Shown here one piece after another: positions 21,170-30,431 of a DNA stretch of 64,000 nucleotides. A program made the position numbers and the translations under genes. The DNA comes from Nansenia antarctica (Eukaryota; Chordata; Actinopteri; Argentiniformes; Microstomatidae), in NCBI GenBank assembly GCA_963989245.1, contig OZ022339.1, forward strand, positions 20,202,563 to 20,266,562, read 5' to 3'. Numbering within the stretch: position 1 is the stretch's first letter; every line of letters begins with the position of its first letter. The notes below the pieces were generated by a model, which saw only the letters and a list, made by a program, of their open reading frames with translations, did no database searches and had not been told where the DNA came from.

Positions 21170-23395
21170 ATGGGAGCCAAACCCAGTAACATTGTGAGGG
21201 CTGTTAATACAGACAAGGGAATATTAGCAAATTCATCTCCTGTGGCTATAGTGGAAAAAATGAATCCTCTTGTTAAGGAGATTAGCGAGATATCAACGAA
21301 ATGGAATATTCGTTGGGCAGACATTGAACAACCATGGCCAGCAGAGGGCACCTTTGATTTACAATTAATTGCAACATTGGAGATACTTATCAATGCACAT
21401 AAGGCGCATCAAAAAGGAAAGATTAGATCAGAGAAACGCAGGTTAGAGTTAGCTATTTTAGACCTCTTCAAGGTAGAGGGGCAGAAAGTAGCATTAGCTT
21501 GGAATGAGAAAACAGCTCACATGGATCCAGAAAAAAGAGATGAATTGGCCAAAGCAATGGAAGAGAAAGTGAACATTCCATTCTCACACACAGCTCCAAT
21601 CTCCAGTCCTCCTCCCTATGCCAAGAGACTGGAGGACAATTCTCAGCGGATCTACCCTCAGGTCCCTGTCCTAAGTACGAGTGGAACCTTCACTATCAAA
21701 GATAAGGATGAAAATGTACTGGAGAGGGGAAGAGCGAGAGTGACCGTGGACTTCGAACCAGAGAACAGGTCAGGTGCCAAACAGAAAAAGAAGGAGGAGC
21801 CGAGGGGAAAAGGGGACGACAGGAGGGACAAGACGGATGACGGTGAAGATGGCAGTGGAGGAGATGGCAAAGATTCCAGTGATGACAGCAATGCACAAGG
21901 AGGCTACAGTTCTCCGATAAGAAAACTACTAGCCAGGGCCGAAAAGCAGGGAGGGAAAATACGCTATAAGAAGGGAAAAGAAGAAAATAGTTCTGAAGAT
22001 GAGCAGAAGTCTCTGAAGGCAGGGAAGAGAAGAGAGAGCTTAAAGCAAAAGAAGAAGAAGCTGCAGGAAGACAGGGATGAAGAGGAGGAAGAAAGGAGGG
22101 CAAGAAAACTCCGTGCGAAAATCCTAAGAAACGAAGAGGACTACAGACAACAGCTGCAGGACCTAGACGTAGAGAGAGAAACGTGTCGTCAATCTCAAGC
22201 GGCAGCATCACCTGCATCCCGGTTGAACTCCCCAAGGTCCGGAGCGACACCAAGGCGGGAAGCGACACCAAGGCGGGAAGTAAAAACGGAGCCACAAGAG
22301 CCACAAGTAAGCGATTATGAAACAGCATCGGAAGAAGAGGAAACTCAGGGGAACTTCCCAGTGCTGATTCGAGGTAACCAGATGGAATATCGTCCTTGGA
22401 ATCATACGGATCTGTCAGAAGTGATCGAAAAACTCCCAGTCCTGGAAGATGGAGGCCACCCTTGGACGGCGCAAGTCGACGTGAGATTGACAGGAACGCA
22501 CGCTGCTATGGGGGATTTGAAAAGACTCTTAGCTACCATTACAGGATTGGACACCATGCAGGAAATATTGATGAAGGCGGGACTTCATAGATATATCGAT
22601 ACATCCGTTTATGATCCAGAACTCTTCGCAGCAAACAGAGGCAAGCTGTGGAAGGCAATCAGAGAAACATACCCTACTCACATTCACCCAGACAATGTCA
22701 TTGTGAAGCCACTGGGGGGAGATGAAAATCCCCGGGGGTACGTTGCCCGTGTGCACTCTCAATGGAGAAGTGTGACAGGGAAGGATGCCGAAGATAACCC
22801 GTTAGAAAAAGCCATAATCAGGGAAAAGATTCAACAAGGTCTCCCTACCCCAGTTAAGAACAAGTTAGCAGAAGTGGTGGGCCTACGACACATGAGCAAG
22901 GCTGTTTATATAGACAACATAGCACACCAAGTAGAATTATTTAGAAAGAAGATTCAGGCACAGAAGGCACAAGACGAGGACTCACTCAGAAAACTAACTC
23001 AAGTACAATTGACAGAAGGCAAGAAAACCAGAGAGAGAGAGCAGACTATAGCCCTACAGGTCCCATCTCAGCCACAGCAACTGCAAATTGTCCCTCCCCA
23101 GTCATACCCACAGGGGCCACAAGGGGGGAATCCATACCCACAGGGGCCACCAGGGGTGCAAGTGGTTCCATACAACCAGCCTGGCCAAGGACCACCACAA
23201 GAGGGATGGACCACAGCACCGAGGAGGGTACTAGGACCATGTTTCGTATGCGGCCAGTATGGACACTTAAAACGTACCTGCTTTAAGAAGAACCAGGGGG
23301 GCGCAGGGGGGAAACAGAAAGGAGGAGATAAGCCCCCTGCTGCACCGGCTCCAGGAGTGGTGAACCCCTATGGAGGCCCAGCAGCTGCGCTATAG
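21170..23395 (+). CDS. gag: ERV-1 Gag polyprotein
   Basis: A 741-residue structural polyprotein that would assemble the virion core. It starts MGAKPS, a good N-myristoylation signal, followed by a matrix region (residues 1-130). A PPPY late-budding motif is at 147-150. A highly charged, partly coiled linker (about 185-360) is rich in K/E/D. The capsid domain begins near VLIRGNQMEYRPWNHTDLSE (about 390) and extends to about 610, followed by a P/Q/G tract. One zinc knuckle, CFVCGQYGHLKRTC (CX2CX4HX4C), is at 691-704. It ends in a single TAG at 23393-23395, after which the same frame stays open into pol. Confidence 0.95.
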   Translation: MGAKPSNIVRAVNTDKGILANSSPVAIVEKMNPLVKEISEISTKWNIRWADIEQPWPAEGTFDLQLIATLEILINAHKAHQKGKIRSEKRRLELAILDLFKVEGQKVALAWNEKTAHMDPEKRDELAKAMEEKVNIPFSHTAPISSPPPYAKRLEDNSQRIYPQVPVLSTSGTFTIKDKDENVLERGRARVTVDFEPENRSGAKQKKKEEPRGKGDDRRDKTDDGEDGSGGDGKDSSDDSNAQGGYSSPIRKLLARAEKQGGKIRYKKGKEENSSEDEQKSLKAGKRRESLKQKKKKLQEDRDEEEEERRARKLRAKILRNEEDYRQQLQDLDVERETCRQSQAAASPASRLNSPRSGATPRREATPRREVKTEPQEPQVSDYETASEEEETQGNFPVLIRGNQMEYRPWNHTDLSEVIEKLPVLEDGGHPWTAQVDVRLTGTHAAMGDLKRLLATITGLDTMQEILMKAGLHRYIDTSVYDPELFAANRGKLWKAIRETYPTHIHPDNVIVKPLGGDENPRGYVARVHSQWRSVTGKDAEDNPLEKAIIREKIQQGLPTPVKNKLAEVVGLRHMSKAVYIDNIAHQVELFRKKIQAQKAQDEDSLRKLTQVQLTEGKKTREREQTIALQVPSQPQQLQIVPPQSYPQGPQGGNPYPQGPPGVQVVPYNQPGQGPPQEGWTTAPRRVLGPCFVCGQYGHLKRTCFKKNQGGAGGKQKGGDKPPAAPAPGVVNPYGGPAAAL
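23393..23395 (+). other. gag-pol UAG stop, likely read through
   Basis: Gag ends in CTA TAG GGG TGC. The frame then remains open for 1507 codons through pol. The next codons encode no Met at the pol start, so pol needs suppression of the UAG. A purine follows the stop, and a G-rich stretch lies just downstream (23416-23422), where murine-type gammaretroviruses have a stimulatory pseudoknot. ERV-2 and ERV-3 keep the same UAG and context. Confidence 0.75.
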
Positions 23396-26300
23396 GGGTG
23401 CCCAGAAGATCCGAAAGGGGGGTGCCAGCTGGTGGTGACAAACAGGCCTGAAGATGAACCTACAATATGGGTGTCGGTCAACCAACGTCCATTAGAATTG
23501 ATGGTGGACAGTGGAGCAGCCTACACCTGTCTGAAGCCTGAAGACGCCACGCACCTTCCTATGTCTGGGAAATATGTGAAGACAATCGGATTCGAGGGAA
23601 TTAAACAGCTGATCCCTACCACTGAGCTTGTAAGCTTAGAGTACAAAGGACAGAGAGCAAATCTGTCAATACTTGTATCAGAACACACGCCAATAGGGCT
23701 ACTAGGGAGAGATGCACTATGCCAGTTAAATTGTACCGTGAAATGCACACCGGACGGCTGTCAGGTGACAGTGCCACAAGAGAACAGACAACTGTCTGTC
23801 ATGATGGACAACAACGCATCTATGGTATATTGGGTGGGAGGGCTTAGCCCAGACCTAATGGAACCAGCAAGGATGTGGGACAATTATATCCTGGCACACA
23901 TGGCAGAGGCCAGAAGGCCTACTGATCCATTGCATTGTACACTCCAGTATTTTAGAGAAGTTGCAGATGCAACCCCAGATGAGTGGCTGAAGCATCAGCC
24001 CAAACAGGTACAGCTTAGTGCAAGTTGTATAATCCTAGGCCCTCAGGGAGTGGCTATGAAGATAAACAGTAACACTTATCTAGATCAGGAGCATAAGATT
24101 GAGGGTAGCATCCCTCATGTGACACTTATGATATCTGAACACTATAAACAGAAGCATTTAGGGGCAATGATGGCAGACTCAGAAAAAGCCAGATTTGTAA
24201 CGACAAAAGAAAACCCTGCTATCTGGAGGAGCATTGATGGACAGTTCACAAAACTGATGATCTCTGCTCAAGGAATAGGACATCCGCAGACTGTGAAGCT
24301 AATGAACCAGCTAATCCTTCCTGTACAAGCTGACAGAGACCTCAGAGAAGAAATGATGCAGAATGTGCCAGCCGACCTGTGGGCAAAGAACAGTACAGAC
24401 ATTGGATTTGTGAAATCAGCTCGTCCATTGAGAGTTGAACTCATACCGGGTGCAGAACCCCCTTGGAAAAACCAATACCCATTGAAACAGGAAGCAATTG
24501 ATGGAATTGAGCCACAGATCAAAGGACTGTTAGAGGCAGGAGTCCTGAAGATAACTCAATATCCGTTAAGCAATACACCTCTTCTGCCAGTGACGAAACC
24601 TGATGGTTCATATCGTCTGGTACATGACCTACGGGCTGTGAATGAGGTAGTCGTCAGCTATCCAGCTGAAGTTCCTGATCCTCATGTGCTGTTGACTCAG
24701 ATTCCATCTACAGCCAAAGTGTTTACAGTGATTGATTTATGTGGGGCTTTCTTTTCTATACCTCTTAGTGTAGAAAGTCAAGGGTTATTTGGGTTTACCT
24801 ACAAAGGTCAGCATTATCAATATACCAGAATGCCACAGGGGTACAAACACAGTCCTCATGTTTTTAATCAGGTCTTAAGGGAGGACTTAGACGGGTTAGA
24901 ACAGATGATAAGTAGTACTGCCATTCAGTACATGGATGACATACTCCTTTGTGCCCCAGATGAAGAAACATGTCACAGGGATTCCGTCAAACTGTTAAAG
25001 GTTTTGGCGGAGAAGGGACACAAGGTGTCTAAAAAGAAGCTACAGTATTGTCAGGAAAAGGTAACTTACTTAGGACAATCCATTACACAGGGACATCGCA
25101 GCGTCACAAATGAACATTTGGAAGCTATTCAGAAGGCTCCAAAACCACGAACGGTTAGGGAAATGATGATGTTTTTGGGCATTACTGGGTATAGTTCCGC
25201 ATGGGTGGAGGATTACTCTAGACTAGTCGCTCCATTGAGGGGGATGATTAAGGAAACAGGTAGCGATAACCTCCAATCTTGCATTACTTGGACAAGGGAA
25301 GCTGATTTGGCGTTTGAGACAATTAAACACAAATTGCAAGAAGCGCCAGCTTTAGCGCTTCCAGATTATTCCAAAGAATTTGGATTGTATGTTTCTTCTT
25401 CAGCCGAGGGGAAGTATGCCTGCGCTGTTCTTACGCAACCAACAGGCATTGGACCTAGTCCACAGCCCATAGCCTATTACTCTGTCGCATATTCAGAGGT
25501 AGAAATGGGTTTCGCGCCATGTTACAGAGCAATGGCCGGGGCTTATCTTATGTACGAGAAGGCAACAGCCTTAACAATGGGGTACCCAATTACCATTCTC
25601 TGCCACCACAGTCTAAGGAACCTCTTGAATCAAGGCAAGTACACTTTGACGATGCCTAGGATTAGGGATTATTACAGGATGTTGGAAAGGGAAGATGTAA
25701 CATTACTAAGATGTAACACACTTAACCCAGCAGAGACCTTGCCAACCCCAGAAGATGGGGAACCACACGATTGTGTGAAGGAAGCTACGAGGTACTCTAA
25801 GCTTAGAGCAGATCTACTAGCTTTGCCTTTAAAGGAAGCTGACGTTGAGTATTGGACTGATGGATCTTGTTACCGGGTAGGAGAACATTTACGTGCCGGG
25901 TATGCCATAGTCCGATCCCAAAATTCGGAGTTCATTGTGGAACAAGCCGAGGCTGTTCCTCAGCCTTGTTCAGCTCAGTTGGCTGAGTTGATTGCCCTCA
26001 CAGAAGCATGCAATTTGGGAACCGGACAAAGAGTGACAGTATACACCGACTCTGCCTATGCCCACAATGTGTGTCATTTACATGGAGCTGTATGGAAGGG
26101 ACGGGGTTTTAAGAAAACTGATGGTTCGCCTATTCAGCACCACGCTCAAATCATGAAGCTGTTACAAGCCATGATGAAACCAAGGGAATTAGCCATAGTG
26201 AAGTGTGCCGCACACAGATCTGACTCATCACATGTCACACAAGGTAACAGGGCTGCAGATGATGCAGCCAAAGCTATTACAGGAGCAGACAAAGCAGGTA

Positions 26301-27916
26301 AAGTTCTGCTGGTCACACATGAAGTACAGTTACAGGGCATGGTCACGCTTGAGGATTTGTTGATGTTACAGAGTGAGGCAAATGCGCTAGACAAAAACTT
26401 ATGGTTAACAAGAGGAGCTAGTCAGGATGACACAGGTCTATGGAGAAATCATGAGGGGCTGGTTGTGGCACCCCCAGATTTATTAGGCGTACTGATACAG
26501 GAAGCTCATGGATTAGCACATGTGTCCAGGGGGGAGGTAAGACGCAAGATCACCAAGGAATATGGTTTTTGGGCTCCATATTTGTTGGAACAAATAGACC
26601 ATGTCCTTGGTCAATGTGTGGTCTGTTTGAAGAACAATATCAGACCTGGAATACCAGTGGGAACTGGGCATATCCCTACCCCAAACGGGCCAATGAAACA
26701 TTTAGTGATTGACTATGTGGACATGATTCAACCTATTGCAGGATACAGGTACATGCTAGTTGTAGTAGACAGGTTCAGCAGATGGGTAGAAGCTTGCCCC
26801 ACTCGAAGAAAGGATGCTCAGTCTGTAGCAAAGTTCCTATGCAGGGAAGTCATGCCTAGGTTTGGAATTCCAGATAGGATATCGTCAGACAATGGTAAGG
26901 AATTTGTGGATAAGACGGTAAAGCTTATACTACAAAAGTTGGGAATCAAGCAGAGACTTGGGTGTATTTACTCACCTCAAAGCCAGGGGATAGTAGAGAG
27001 GATGAACGGGGTCCTTAAGAACCGTCTTTCTAAGGTCTGTAAGCATACAGGTCTTAATTGGTTAGAAGGACTCCCTCTTGCATTGATGGCCTGTCGTTCC
27101 AGTGAGATTCGAGGGCTGCACTTGACTCCCCATGAACTGGTAATGGGGAGGATAATGACAGCTCCCTGTGTACGAACCAGTGGGAAAGGGCCAAGTTTGG
27201 CTCTCCTGGAGAGTGACATGAAAGCCTATGTACAGTACATGACTAACCGGCAAAAGAGTATCTCTTCTTATGTGCTCCACAAACAGGAACGTGAAGAGGA
27301 GGTGAACGCACAGGAGAGGAAGGACGCGTTGCAACCGGGTGACAAGGTATACGTGAAGGTCTACAGACGGAAGTGGCATGAGGCTCGACGGGAAGGACCT
27401 TACGAGGTCGTTCGGTGCACTGGGACTGCCCTCCAAATCAAGGGGTCCCCCACCTGGTATCACGTTCATCACTGCATCAAGGCACCCAATGAGGACGATG
27501 AGGGAGAACCTCAGCAGGATGGTGAGGAGATCCCTGGGGACGAGGAAGTCCACAGCTTGGACATCCAGGCTGACGAAGATGTTGGTGAGTATCTGCGTCA
27601 TGATGCAGATGATGCCGGGGGCCTCGTCCCAGACCCTGTCCAGCCCACTGATGAGTGGGTCAACGGAGACCGTGAAGGATCCAGTGACTGCGACACCCCT
27701 CTTGGGGGTTCTACCGAGCCTGGTGTTGCCCCTGTTGTCACCCCTTCCGACCCTGACAATGCTCCAGACGGAGATGTCAGCAACCCGGGCGGATGCCCGG
27801 ACCGAGGTACCATTGAGAGACACAGACCTGTCAGTGATACACCTCAACCAGTCAGACCCCGTAAAACACCAAGGCCAATTAGGAGGAAACTCAAGCCATG
27901 CCGTTTCAGAGACTGA
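23396..27916 (+). CDS. pol: ERV-1 Pol: PR, spacer with two HxT motifs, RT, RNase H, IN
   Basis: The frame is open from the gag UAG; residues are numbered here from codon 23432. Protease has the active site VDSGAA (D26) and GLLGRDAL. A spacer of about 190 residues contains H168-C-T and H229-V-T. RT has LVHDLRAVNE, MPQGYKHSP and YMDD at 500-503 (most gammaretroviruses have YVDD). RNase H has TDGS (D810) and YTDS (D873). Integrase has an HHCC zinc region (HGLAHV then QCVVCLKN), catalytic D1094, D1153 and E1189 (D,D-35-E), and a GPYEVV C-terminal domain. The acidic, proline-rich tail overlaps env by about 540 nt. All catalytic residues I looked for are present. The enzymes would mature from a Gag-Pol readthrough product. 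Confidence 0.95.
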   Translation, partial: GCPEDPKGGCQLVVTNRPEDEPTIWVSVNQRPLELMVDSGAAYTCLKPEDATHLPMSGKYVKTIGFEGIKQLIPTTELVSLEYKGQRANLSILVSEHTPIGLLGRDALCQLNCTVKCTPDGCQVTVPQENRQLSVMMDNNASMVYWVGGLSPDLMEPARMWDNYILAHMAEARRPTDPLHCTLQYFREVADATPDEWLKHQPKQVQLSASCIILGPQGVAMKINSNTYLDQEHKIEGSIPHVTLMISEHYKQKHLGAMMADSEKARFVTTKENPAIWRSIDGQFTKLMISAQGIGHPQTVKLMNQLILPVQADRDLREEMMQNVPADLWAKNSTDIGFVKSARPLRVELIPGAEPPWKNQYPLKQEAIDGIEPQIKGLLEAGVLKITQYPLSNTPLLPVTKPDGSYRLVHDLRAVNEVVVSYPAEVPDPHVLLTQIPSTAKVFTVIDLCGAFFSIPLSVESQGLFGFTYKGQHYQYTRMPQGYKHSPHVFNQVLREDLDGLEQMISSTAIQYMDDILLCAPDEETCHRDSVKLLKVLAEKGHKVSKKKLQYCQEKVTYLGQSITQGHRSVTNEHLEAIQKAPKPRTVREMMMFLGITGYSSAWVEDYSRLVAPLRGMIKETGSDNLQSCITWTREADLAFETIKHKLQEAPALALPDYSKEFGLYVSSSAEGKYACAVLTQPTGIGPSPQPIAYYSVAYSEVEMGFAPCYRAMAGAYLMYEKATALTMGYPITILCHHSLRNLLNQGKYTLTMPRIRDYYRMLEREDVTLLRCNTLNPAETLPTPEDGEPHDCVKEATRYSKLRADLLALPLKEADVEYWTDGSCYRVGEHLRAGYAIVRSQNSEFIVEQAEAVPQPCSAQLAELIALTEACNLGTGQRVTVYTDSAYAHNVCHLHGAVWKGRGFKKTDGSPIQHHAQIMKLLQAMMKPRELAIVKCAAHRSDSSHVTQGNRAADDAAKAITGADKAGKVLLVTHEVQLQGMVTLEDLLMLQSEANALDKNLWLTRGASQDDTGLWRNHEGLVVAPPDLLGVLIQEAHGLAHVSRGEVRRKITKEYGFWAPYLLEQIDHVLGQCVVCLKNNIRPGIPVGTGHIPTPNGPMKHLVIDYVDMIQPIAGYRYMLVVVDRFSRWVEACPTRRKDAQSVAKFLCREVMPRFGIPDRISSDNGKEFVDKTVKLILQKLGIKQRLGCIYSPQSQGIVERMNGVLKNRLSKVCKHTGLNWLEGLPLALMACRSSEIRGLHLTPHELVMGRIMTAPCVRTSGKGPSLALLESDMKAYVQYMTNRQKSISSYVLHKQEREEEVNAQERKDALQPGDKVYVKVYRRKWHEARREGPYEVVRCTGTALQIKGSPTWYHVHHCIKAPNEDDEGEPQQDGEEIPGDEEVHSLDIQADEDVGEYLRHDADDAGGLVPDPVQPTDEWVNGDREGSSDCDTPLGGSTEPGVAPVVTPSDPDNAPDGDVSNPGGCPDRGTIERHRPVSDTPQPVRPRKTPRPIRRKLKPCRFRD
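23933..24124 (+). other. 2H phosphoesterase-like segment within Pol spacer
   Basis: Two motifs of the form H-x-T-hydrophobic lie 61 residues apart: LHCTLQYF (H168) and PHVTLMIS (H229). Each sits in a predicted beta strand. A hydrophobic strand lies between them (QLSASCIILGP), and GVAMKI follows. The 2H superfamily (LigT, CPDase, viral 2',5'-PDEs) is defined by two such motifs in a duplicated fold. The spacing is shorter than in many members. The assignment is inferred from motifs alone. Confidence 0.5.
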
Positions 27917-29918
27917 TATACCCCTTAGTGTTCCTACCCCATTGACTTCTTTGGACAATGTTACACTTTACTCACACACTGTTATGCCTGGACGTCAGAG
28001 AAGAATGATCATAGCAAGTAGAGCTTTTGCTTGCCCACATTCACGTTGTACTATTGATGATTGTTTGATCTATACCGCCGAAGAGAGCGAGTGGTATTTA
28101 TTGGATACTACATATGTTACACTTGAACAATACTCAAGCAACATGCAAGAAACTCGTGTGACATTAACTAATGTTGACCAGGAAGAGAGCTCGTATTGGT
28201 GTGCTAGACGTGATATCGGTGAACCGGTGTCTAGTAAATCCAACAATTTCAAGGACAAAATTTGTAGGACCAGGCCTGACTATCCACACCACTATAGGTT
28301 GGACTGTGAGACATTGGTGCATAAATATGTTCACGATGAGTTACCAGGAAAGGTTGAAAATGTTGCTGTGAAGGCTCCTACGAAGGCGATTGTAGTCGCT
28401 ACTGACGATTATTTGTTGTATGATTCTAATCACCTGGGGACACGGTCCCACCCTAATTCTGCCACTAGTATCATGAAAGATTTTGCTTCAAAAATGAATT
28501 ATTCTGATTGCTGGATTTGTCAACAGGTCCCTGTAAGTGCGTCTGCTCCTATGTTTTTCCCCATACCGTTAACTAAAGCAGAATGGCTTCATTATAATTG
28601 GCAGGGTTTAGCCCCATTTGTTTTACAGGGCAAGAACCAGAGCTCTTCTTGTCAGCCCAGCACGATTCTGGTTCCTTTAAATTCTTCCTATGCAGGTGTG
28701 GATATTGGTGTGTTGGAACGTCTGACAGCAGCGGTTAACAAACACCATAGGCCTAGCGGTGTGGGGAAGGTTATTATTGATAGGCTTACACATTTGTCAC
28801 AACCAACAGGTCCGAAGAAGATATATATTATCCAAGCTATGTTCGCTCAATTAAATGGTACTGCATTGAGTCCTCATCTGTCATGTTCTGGGAGTGTGAC
28901 TTCTACACGGTGGAGGGGTTCAGTTGTTATTTCTGGATTAAAATGTAAAGTTGTTGATTGTGCTATGGTGCCTCAAATGAAATTACATGATACCAATACT
29001 ACCAGACGGCAGAGAGGCACCACACAGCTTAAAGTCATGCCTCTCGTAAATGTTACAACCTGTATTGACATTCAAGTACGGCCCAAGATCAGCTCGGTTC
29101 GTCAGTTAGGGGCTGCGTCTTGTATAGGTGGAACCATTTTCTCGTATCCTGGTACGGAGCTTCAACTCCCGGAACATGTGTTTCTGGTGTGTGATAATGA
29201 TGCATTCTCTAAGCTTCCTGCTTTGATTGAGGGTGGTTGTTATTTGGCTCATCTGATACCTTTGATTAGGAAAGTTACTCGGGAGGAGATGTCTGTACTT
29301 CACAAACAAGCAACCCATCGTAGTCGTAGGGCGTTGTCTACCGCTCAGAAGTTTTTTGGCCTAATATTCCCAAGTTATGGTGTCTACAACTCTCAGACTG
29401 AATTAAGTGCCTTATCATCCGTTCTTGAAAAACACATTAATGCTTCGGATGCTGTAGTGTCTGCCCTGGCCACTGAATTGACTGAAACTAAGAATGTAGC
29501 TCTCCAAAATAGAATGGCTTTGGACATTATTTTGGCCAGTCAGGGTGGTACTTGTGCTTTGATAGGCGGGGAATGCTGCAGTTATATTTCGGATTCTGGT
29601 AACGCTTTGCATGATTTTCATGAATCTAACAAGAAGGGTGTTGAGGATTTACATAAAGAACACGGTTGGAATATGTTAGATTTCTTTGATTCTGCTTTTT
29701 CAGGTATTGGTAATATGATCAGGTCCGTCGCTATTATTTTTGTTGTCATTATCATCTGTATTATGTTACTTGGTATTTTGATCAAATGTTTTGGAAAGTG
29801 TATTTCGGATGTTCCTATTAATGCTTTAATGTTGACCAACGTTGCTGATGAGCAAAAGCTGGATTCTGTTTTGCTTTCTGATTTTGTTTCCTCTTTTGAT
29901 GATTTGTTTATTAAGTGA
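27378..29918 (+). CDS. env: ERV-1 envelope glycoprotein (gamma-type Env)
   Basis: The frame is open from 27378, overlapping pol. The mRNA is normally spliced, so the true start is probably a later ATG such as 27579, whose hydrophobic start could be a signal peptide. SU holds a CWIC motif (28509-28520), the CXXC type that pairs with TM, and several N-x-S/T sites. A furin-type RSRR site lies at 29319-29330. TM then has a fusion-peptide-like hydrophobic start, a heptad-rich segment and CX6CC (29553-29579). A membrane span (about 29727-29795) and a cytoplasmic tail of about 40 residues complete it. The layout is that of gammaretroviral class I fusion proteins. The frame is unbroken. Confidence 0.92.
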   Translation: MRLDGKDLTRSFGALGLPSKSRGPPPGITFITASRHPMRTMRENLSRMVRRSLGTRKSTAWTSRLTKMLVSICVMMQMMPGASSQTLSSPLMSGSTETVKDPVTATPLLGVLPSLVLPLLSPLPTLTMLQTEMSATRADARTEVPLRDTDLSVIHLNQSDPVKHQGQLGGNSSHAVSETDIPLSVPTPLTSLDNVTLYSHTVMPGRQRRMIIASRAFACPHSRCTIDDCLIYTAEESEWYLLDTTYVTLEQYSSNMQETRVTLTNVDQEESSYWCARRDIGEPVSSKSNNFKDKICRTRPDYPHHYRLDCETLVHKYVHDELPGKVENVAVKAPTKAIVVATDDYLLYDSNHLGTRSHPNSATSIMKDFASKMNYSDCWICQQVPVSASAPMFFPIPLTKAEWLHYNWQGLAPFVLQGKNQSSSCQPSTILVPLNSSYAGVDIGVLERLTAAVNKHHRPSGVGKVIIDRLTHLSQPTGPKKIYIIQAMFAQLNGTALSPHLSCSGSVTSTRWRGSVVISGLKCKVVDCAMVPQMKLHDTNTTRRQRGTTQLKVMPLVNVTTCIDIQVRPKISSVRQLGAASCIGGTIFSYPGTELQLPEHVFLVCDNDAFSKLPALIEGGCYLAHLIPLIRKVTREEMSVLHKQATHRSRRALSTAQKFFGLIFPSYGVYNSQTELSALSSVLEKHINASDAVVSALATELTETKNVALQNRMALDIILASQGGTCALIGGECCSYISDSGNALHDFHESNKKGVEDLHKEHGWNMLDFFDSAFSGIGNMIRSVAIIFVVIIICIMLLGILIKCFGKCISDVPINALMLTNVADEQKLDSVLLSDFVSSFDDLFIK

Positions 29919-29921
29919 TGT

Positions 29922-30420
29922 TTTATGATTATTTGCTTCGTTTACTGTTTGTTTCTTTCTATATCATGTGATTGATGTCAGTTGGGAAGTGGTGTGGTGG
30001 TTATGCAAAGATAGGAAAGCGGTTCTGTTCCTAGCACAACGAAGAAAACGCTCTTGACTGGGAAAGGATATCAATCTGAGACAGCGGTAAAGGCTGTTCT
30101 CCAACTGGGTTCATGTGCTAGTAACCTCTGTCCCTGGCGCTTCAAGGACAAAGAAAACATCGGTCGTTGGGAGTTTCTATGTTAATTTGTGCATGATGGA
30201 CTGTGTTTGGTTTAATTGTGGTTGTTATTTTCAAGATTCTTTTTGTTATTGGTTGATTTCTGTTTTTTGCATGATGTCTTTGGGTTCTTAATAGTTATTT
30301 TTTATTTTTTATTTTTTATTTTTTTATTTTTTTATATTTTCTTAGCTGTGATATGTGGGGTTTGTGTTTTTATTTTGGTTTATGTGATCATTTAGTTTCG
30401 GAACACCCTCTGGGTGGTCC
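29922..30420 (+). other. ERV-1 3' untranslated region before the LTR
   Basis: About 500 bp between the env stop and the polypurine tract, without an accessory frame. It contains T-rich runs (about 30295-30345). Confidence 0.6.
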
Positions 30421-30431
30421 GAGGGGGGATG
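30416..30431 (+). other. ERV-1 polypurine tract
   Basis: CCGAGGGGGGATG directly precedes the 3' LTR start at 30432. The same sequence precedes the ERV-3 3' LTR on the minus strand (43083-43097). Confidence 0.85.

Noticed and set aside
21696..22328. Antisense frame of 210 codons opposite gag
   Set aside because: A shadow of the charged Gag linker; leucine- and serine-rich with no recognisable domain.
27062..27958. Antisense frame of about 300 codons opposite pol/env
   Set aside because: No homology or motif; it overlaps a well-supported coding region and reflects codon bias of the sense frame.
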